From LW40-45 sp048883105 (GTDB lineage Archaea > Asgardarchaeota > Lokiarchaeia > Sigyniarchaeales > SOKP01), in the NCBI GenBank assembly GCA_048883105.1, contig JBHLQY010000049.1:1-18108 (forward strand): a DNA stretch of 18,108 nt. Reading direction: 5' to 3'. The notes below the pieces were generated by a model. It ran no database searches, was not told the DNA's origin, and worked only from the letters and a program-made list of their open reading frames with translations. Below, in pieces: positions 13,817 through 18,108 of this stretch. The translations under genes were made by a program, and so were the position numbers. Within the stretch, counting starts at the first letter, position 1, and every line of letters begins with the position of its first letter.

Positions 13817-13905
13817 TTTATTAAATTAAAATCAAGAGGGTAAGAAAATAAAAGTATAGTAGAGATATTCAAAATATATTAGCCCATTAAAACCACCTAA
13901 TAAAT

Positions 13906-15729
13906 ATGTCTGATTTAGAATTACAGAGAAAAAGCATGCCAATTGAACCAGGTGTTTATTTTTTTAAAGATAAAAATGAAGATATTATTTATATAGGGAA
14001 AGCTCGCAATCTTAAAAAAAGAGTCTCGCAATATTTTGTAAAATCGAGCTATATTGATCCGTATTATGAAGAGAAAATTAGAGATTTAGTAAAAAGAATA
14101 AAATCGATTGAATTCATCGTTACTGATAACGAAAAAGAAGCTTCAATACTGGAAAATATTCAAATAAAAACGCATCAACCTCGTTATAACGTGATTATGC
14201 GAGATTCTAAATCATATCCATGGGTAGCAATTTTCTACTCGGAAGAATTCCCACGGATTCGAATACTTAGAAATCCGCAATGGTATTCACAAGAGAATCT
14301 TTTTTTAGGTCCATATACAGATAAAAAAGAAATTAGGAGAATGTTAAGGGATCTAAGAAAAATATTTCCATATTGTTCATGCAATAAAAAAGTGAGAAAA
14401 AAAGAAAGACCATGCTTATATTATCAGTTAAAACTTTGTCCTGGTCCATGTATTGATGCCATAAGTAAAGGAGATTATTTAGAAAATGTAAAAAAAATTG
14501 AACTTTTTTTAAAAGGTGAAACTGAAGAATTAATGAACCAAATTAAAAAAAAAATGGGAAATGCTGCTAAAGCACAGAACTTTGAAATAGCTGCTCATTG
14601 GAGAGATAAGCTTGAAGCCATAGAGCACTCAACTGCTAGTCAACATGTTTTGTTAGATCATGAAGTAAACAAAGATATTATTGGTTATTTTAATGAAAAA
14701 AACTATGCTGCTTCAGTAATTATTCACATTCGTGAAGGAAAAATTATAAATAAAAGCTCATTTAAATTAGATTTAAGAAATAAAGTAATTCTAGAAGAAG
14801 AAATATTCTCTTCCTTTTTAGAACAATATTATCAAGATATTAAATTTAATCTACCTGATAATATTGTAATTCCAGAATTATATAGTGGAGTTAATGTTTT
14901 AAATGAAATTCTAAAAGATACTAAAGGAGATCTCCGAATTAGAACCCCTTTAGATGATGAGATTGCGTTAATGCGCATTGCAAGAAAGAACGCTAAAGTT
15001 ATGGTTAATCAACAAATAGAAATGGAAAAAATTAAACAGAAAGAAGAGGACCAAGTTAAACAAACGTTAGAATTAGCAAAAGAAATTTTAAAACTACCAA
15101 ACATACCAAGAATCATTGAGGGATTTGATATTTCCAACATTGAAGGAACCGATGCCACTGGCTCATTGGTCTACTTTCTTGAAGGAAATCCATATTATAA
15201 GAATTATCGATACTTTAAAATTCGTTCTAAATCAACACCTGACGATGTTGCGATGATGAAAGAAGTAATTAAACGGAGATATACAAAAGCTTTGGAGAGA
15301 AATTGGGAGCTACCTGATTTAATAATAGTTGATGGAGGTAAAGGTCAATTAAATGCTGCAGTTAGCATTTTGAAACATTTAGGAATTCAGAACATCCCTA
15401 CGATTGGTTTAGCAAAAAAACTTGAAGAAATTTTCGTGCCAGGAGAGAAAAAGCCAATAGTTTTATCTAAAAACTCTTCTGTATTGAAGTTATTTCAAAG
15501 AGTAAGAGACGAAGCACATAGATTTGCTGTAAAATTGCATAAAAAACAGAGAGCAAAGAGGATGAGGGGTTCTATTTTAGACAATATTAAGGGAATTGGA
15601 CCTGCTACGAGAAATAAGTTATTAAAACATTTTGGAAGCGTTGAGGGTATAAAGCAAGCATCGCTTGATGAATTAGTTCTGATTGTGGGTAAAAAAATTG
15701 CTGAAATTTTAGTAAAAAATTTAAAATGA
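13906..15729 (+). CDS. uvrC: UvrABC system protein C (nucleotide excision repair)
   Basis: UvrC makes both incisions around DNA damage recognised by UvrA and UvrB. All domains are in order in 607 aa: GIY-YIG nuclease (GVYFF at 16-20, IIYIGKARNLKKRV at 27-40, E78), a cysteine cluster C157/C159/C170/C178/C182 in CSCN...RPCLYYQLKLCPGPC matching the proposed Fe-S site, the UVR motif that contacts UvrB (about 203-238), the RNase H-like nuclease with D408 (EGFDISN), D476 (IIVDGGKGQ) and H538 (DEAHRF), and C-terminal helix-hairpin-helix motifs (IKGIGPATRNKLLKHFG, 561-577). Length and residues are normal, so it should be active. Archaea with UvrABC are mostly mesophiles and acquired it from bacteria; uvrA and uvrB are not in this window. 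No Shine-Dalgarno is evident. Confidence 0.97.
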   Translation: MSDLELQRKSMPIEPGVYFFKDKNEDIIYIGKARNLKKRVSQYFVKSSYIDPYYEEKIRDLVKRIKSIEFIVTDNEKEASILENIQIKTHQPRYNVIMRDSKSYPWVAIFYSEEFPRIRILRNPQWYSQENLFLGPYTDKKEIRRMLRDLRKIFPYCSCNKKVRKKERPCLYYQLKLCPGPCIDAISKGDYLENVKKIELFLKGETEELMNQIKKKMGNAAKAQNFEIAAHWRDKLEAIEHSTASQHVLLDHEVNKDIIGYFNEKNYAASVIIHIREGKIINKSSFKLDLRNKVILEEEIFSSFLEQYYQDIKFNLPDNIVIPELYSGVNVLNEILKDTKGDLRIRTPLDDEIALMRIARKNAKVMVNQQIEMEKIKQKEEDQVKQTLELAKEILKLPNIPRIIEGFDISNIEGTDATGSLVYFLEGNPYYKNYRYFKIRSKSTPDDVAMMKEVIKRRYTKALERNWELPDLIIVDGGKGQLNAAVSILKHLGIQNIPTIGLAKKLEEIFVPGEKKPIVLSKNSSVLKLFQRVRDEAHRFAVKLHKKQRAKRMRGSILDNIKGIGPATRNKLLKHFGSVEGIKQASLDELVLIVGKKIAEILVKNLK

Positions 15730-15780
15730 TTAAAGAATCTAATATAAATTAGAGCTTAAATTATTTGGTGTAATTAATCG

Positions 15781-16863
15781 ATGCCGGAAAACCGAAAAAA
15801 ACCACTTTTGTTCGAAAAATACCCAGATCTAGAATCCAATATCCCTTGGACAAAGCTTGCTCCCTTAAGAACGCCTGTCAAAAAACTCACCACATTAGAA
15901 AAAAAACTGGGCATTAATTCGCTTTGGGTGAAGTGCGACAACCTCTCCTCCCCTCTTTACGGAGGTAATAAAGTCCGAAAACTTGAATTTATTCTTGCAG
16001 AAGCTAGGGATATGGGATATAAAAAAGTAATGACAGCAGGGGGTCTTGGTTCCAATCACTGTGTCGCAAACGCAATATTTTGTAGCCAATTAAACATGAA
16101 ACCAATGGCAGTATTGATTGATCAACCAATAACAACTCTCGTGAGAAATAACTTATTGCTTGACTTATATTTCAAAAATGAGATCTTCTATACAGATAAA
16201 TATAATAAAGTCCCGACATATCCAGATGTTTATCCTATGGTGCCGGGAGGCAGCACACCTCTTGGAACTCTAGGGTTTGTAAATGCGGTGCTTGAATTAA
16301 AGAATCAAGTTAATAATGGCGATATACCAGAACCAGATTATCTTTTTGTCGCTTGTGGATCCTCAGGAACAGCAGCAGGCTTGTTTTTAGGAGTTAAACT
16401 TGCTGAATTAAAAACAAAGCTCCACACCGTACAGGTTGCTTATTCTGCTTATAGCAGTCCAAATAGAGTGCGTAGATTGACAAAAAAAACTTGGAAATTA
16501 TTATCGAAATACGATAAAACCATTCCCGAGGTGTTATTAGATCATTTATATTTTGATGAGGATTATTTTGGAGGTGAATATGGTCTACCAACACGAGAAG
16601 GAATCAATGCTATTAAAGTCATTAAAGAAAAAGAGGGCATTAAACTTGAACCAACTTACACAGGAAAAACATTCGCAGCATTATTAGGATTTGTCCGAAA
16701 GAATAAAAAATCCGTAAAAGACAAGACAATATTGTTCTGGAATACCTACAATAGCCGAGATTTTTCGGATATTTTAGCAAAAGTAGATTATCATGATTTA
16801 CCCGAAGAAATCCATTGGGTTTTTGAAAATCCTTTACCTGATTTTGGATTAGAGATAAATTGA
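15781..16863 (+). CDS. PLP-dependent deaminase, D-cysteine desulfhydrase / ACC deaminase family
   Basis: This is a fold-type II pyridoxal-phosphate enzyme of the DcyD/ACC deaminase family, which removes ammonia (and sulfide) from small D-amino acids. The PLP lysine is K64 in YGGNKVRKLEF. The cofactor ring contact is AGGLGSNHCVANA (about 81-93), and the phosphate loop is ACGSSGTAAG (about 191-200). Before these is TPVKKLTTLEKKLGINSLWVKCDNLSSP, typical of the family. At 360 aa it is slightly longer than the usual 320-340, with extra residues at the N-terminus and the C-terminus (HWVFENPLPDFGLEIN). The true substrate cannot be decided by eye. It follows uvrC by 51 bases on the same strand but has somewhat higher G+C in its first part, so it may have been gained separately. 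Confidence 0.85.
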   Translation: MPENRKKPLLFEKYPDLESNIPWTKLAPLRTPVKKLTTLEKKLGINSLWVKCDNLSSPLYGGNKVRKLEFILAEARDMGYKKVMTAGGLGSNHCVANAIFCSQLNMKPMAVLIDQPITTLVRNNLLLDLYFKNEIFYTDKYNKVPTYPDVYPMVPGGSTPLGTLGFVNAVLELKNQVNNGDIPEPDYLFVACGSSGTAAGLFLGVKLAELKTKLHTVQVAYSAYSSPNRVRRLTKKTWKLLSKYDKTIPEVLLDHLYFDEDYFGGEYGLPTREGINAIKVIKEKEGIKLEPTYTGKTFAALLGFVRKNKKSVKDKTILFWNTYNSRDFSDILAKVDYHDLPEEIHWVFENPLPDFGLEIN

Positions 16864-16882
16864 TAATATTTTATTTCCTCTT

Positions 16883-17683
16883 TTAAAAGTAGTTAATTTC
16901 AACATGATCATCATTTATTATTTCCTTAAATTTTTCCATGATCTCTTTTTTTCTATCTTCATCTATCGCAAAGACATAATATTGAGCTGGAATCCTTGCG
17001 ACAGAATATATTTGTACGAAATCCGGTCTAATTCTTTTAATCGCATAAGCTAATTTAGTAATGTTTTCTGGATTATTATTTGGGATGAAATCTTTTCTAT
17101 AAGAATTATAAATTAGACATTGAATTGCTAATTTATGTTTTTTTGGCATTTCTTTTCTTAAATCTATAATAGAATCGATTATCGTTTTGAGGGGAAGAGT
17201 GTCTTTATGTGGACAATTTGTTCTTTTAAAATCTTCCTCAGTCGCAACATCTAATTTCGCTAAAACTAATTCAAATTGCTTAACCCTTTCTCTCACTTCA
17301 TTTAAGTATAGCTTGCTAGAATTTGTAAACAATGTTAATTTTGGTTTATGCTCGGTCCATTTTAATTGCTCTCTTACTTTTAAAGCAATGTTAAGAAAAT
17401 CTAACAGATTTTCATTGAGGGTCGGTTCACCATTGTACCCAAACGTAATTGATTTTAAATGAGGGACGTATTTTAATATAGATAACAGTTCTTTTCGAAA
17501 ATTAATTGTAGGTTTTTTGCTTATTTTATATTCTGGAGAAACTAATTGATCTTTACTAGTAATTCCCAATTCGCAGTATACGCAATTATATGTACATATT
17601 TTAATTTTTGATAAAACATCGACCCCAAGTGAGAGTTTTAATCGCCTCGATAACCAGGGTCCATATGTATATTCTCTAGGCAT
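16883..17683 (-). CDS. Radical SAM protein of the YGPxxSRRLxxSLG family
   Basis: The protein opens YTYGPWLSRRLKLSLGVDVL and then CTYNCVYCELG, giving the CX3CX2C motif (C30, C34, C37) that binds the [4Fe-4S] cluster used to cleave S-adenosylmethionine. Further typical elements are SITFGYNGEPTLNENL (the GEP-type SAM contact, about 78-93) and LTLFTNSS (about 116-123). At 266 aa it is a compact single-domain member of the COG0731-like group. The reaction and substrate are unknown. It starts 9 bases after the stop of the alpha/beta hydrolase gene on the same strand, so the two form an operon. No Shine-Dalgarno is clear before the ATG. Confidence 0.88.
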   Translation of the reverse strand: MPREYTYGPWLSRRLKLSLGVDVLSKIKICTYNCVYCELGITSKDQLVSPEYKISKKPTINFRKELLSILKYVPHLKSITFGYNGEPTLNENLLDFLNIALKVREQLKWTEHKPKLTLFTNSSKLYLNEVRERVKQFELVLAKLDVATEEDFKRTNCPHKDTLPLKTIIDSIIDLRKEMPKKHKLAIQCLIYNSYRKDFIPNNNPENITKLAYAIKRIRPDFVQIYSVARIPAQYYVFAIDEDRKKEIMEKFKEIINDDHVEINYF

Positions 17684-17692
17684 AATTTTTTT

Positions 17693-18108
17693 TTAATTCT
17701 TATCCACATAATTTGCAATAAATTCTTGTATTGCCTGATTTAATTCGTTAGGCTTCTCAACCATAACCATATGTCCAGCATTTTTAAAAATAACTAATTT
17801 TGAATTTTTTATTTTATCTTTAAAATATTGCGAGTATTTTATTGGTGTTAATATATCTTTATTTCCACAAACTATTAAACAAGGGACATTAATCGAACTT
17901 ACTTTATCCATAACATCAAAATTATCACAAATTTTAAAGTCACGATAAACTACTTCTGGTTTTGTTTTAGATAATTGAATGATAAAATCATTTATTATGT
18001 CTTTTGGTGTTTTTCGATAAAAGCCCATGGATATCGAAACCAAAAATTCTTGGTAATTATTTTTCAAAGTATTAAGGATCATAGGACTTACGCGTAATCT
18101 TGCGCCTG
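17693..18108 (-). CDS. Alpha/beta hydrolase, C-terminal part (cut by window edge)
   Basis: The reading frame stays open through the window end: upstream of the internal ATG at 18082 it reads GARLRVSP, a common alpha/beta-hydrolase segment, so the N-terminal half lies outside. The visible C-terminal half contains VPCLIVCGNKDILTPIKYSQYF with the acidic triad residue (D in GNKD) and NAGHMVMVEKPNELNQAIQEFI with the catalytic histidine (GH). The nucleophile-serine motif is not in view. It is probably a cytoplasmic esterase or haloperoxidase-like hydrolase of unknown substrate. It is the first gene of an operon with the radical SAM gene. Confidence 0.85.
   Translation of the reverse strand, partial: GARLRVSPMILNTLKNNYQEFLVSISMGFYRKTPKDIINDFIIQLSKTKPEVVYRDFKICDNFDVMDKVSSINVPCLIVCGNKDILTPIKYSQYFKDKIKNSKLVIFKNAGHMVMVEKPNELNQAIQEFIANYVDKN

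Noticed and set aside
1..18108. CRISPR array, tRNA or rRNA genes, transposase
   Set aside because: I saw no regularly spaced repeats, no T-arm/anticodon patterns, no rRNA motifs and no transposase-like protein. The only long repeats are the 314-bp pair and the 77-bp gap artefact.

Overview
The window looks like part of the chromosome of an A+T-rich archaeon that does not live at very high temperature. The archaeal signs are a form III RuBisCO next to a ribose-1,5-bisphosphate isomerase, a small single histone fold, archaeal TATA-like boxes, an Aeropyrum-type three-cysteine peroxiredoxin and small zinc-ribbon proteins. Bacterial-type genes are mixed in: UvrC, GH130 with its glycosyltransferases, a cold-shock protein and an AbiEi-like regulator. 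This mix, the low G+C and the use of Shine-Dalgarno sequences such as AGGAGGTGAT would suit an Asgard (Lokiarchaeia-like) genome. That placement is inference. One 100-N scaffold gap indicates a draft or metagenome assembly.

Layout. Positions 1-2.65 kb hold RuBisCO (+) and R15P isomerase (-) ending tail to tail, the last two steps of archaeal nucleoside-monophosphate salvage, then a zinc-ribbon protein. Positions 3.0-4.9 kb hold an AbiEi-like wHTH protein followed by a DUF2061 membrane protein, then the peroxiredoxin. Positions 5.0-6.55 kb hold an unknown 88-aa protein behind a long promoter/leader, then a G+C-richer island with an RNase H-like unknown ORF flanked by hairpin sequences. Positions 6.55-11.5 kb form a glycan cassette: a GT4, a GH130 phosphorylase/hydrolase carrying a C-terminal winged helix, and a GT4 fused to an (alpha/alpha)6-type domain. 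Positions 11.6-13.8 kb hold a cold-shock protein with a GGGKR-repeat tail (interrupted by the gap), a short histone and a PAS protein. Positions 13.9-18.1 kb hold UvrC, a PLP-dependent D-cysteine desulfhydrase/ACC-deaminase relative, a radical SAM protein, and a truncated alpha/beta hydrolase.

The most unusual signal is a 314-bp, gap-free, about 96% identical direct repeat (5317-5630 and 12129-12442). It lies immediately upstream of two unrelated minus-strand genes, the 88-aa unknown and the cold-shock protein. Each copy carries a TATA box, a predicted leader of roughly 170-180 nt with a conserved 10-bp inverted repeat, and ends at the Shine-Dalgarno. It looks like a duplicated regulatory module that puts an uncharacterised protein under cold-shock-type control.

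The assembly gap inside the cold-shock gene is probably false. The 77 bases on its left are exactly the first 77 bases on its right, and collapsing them gives a clean cold-shock protein of about 107-110 aa.
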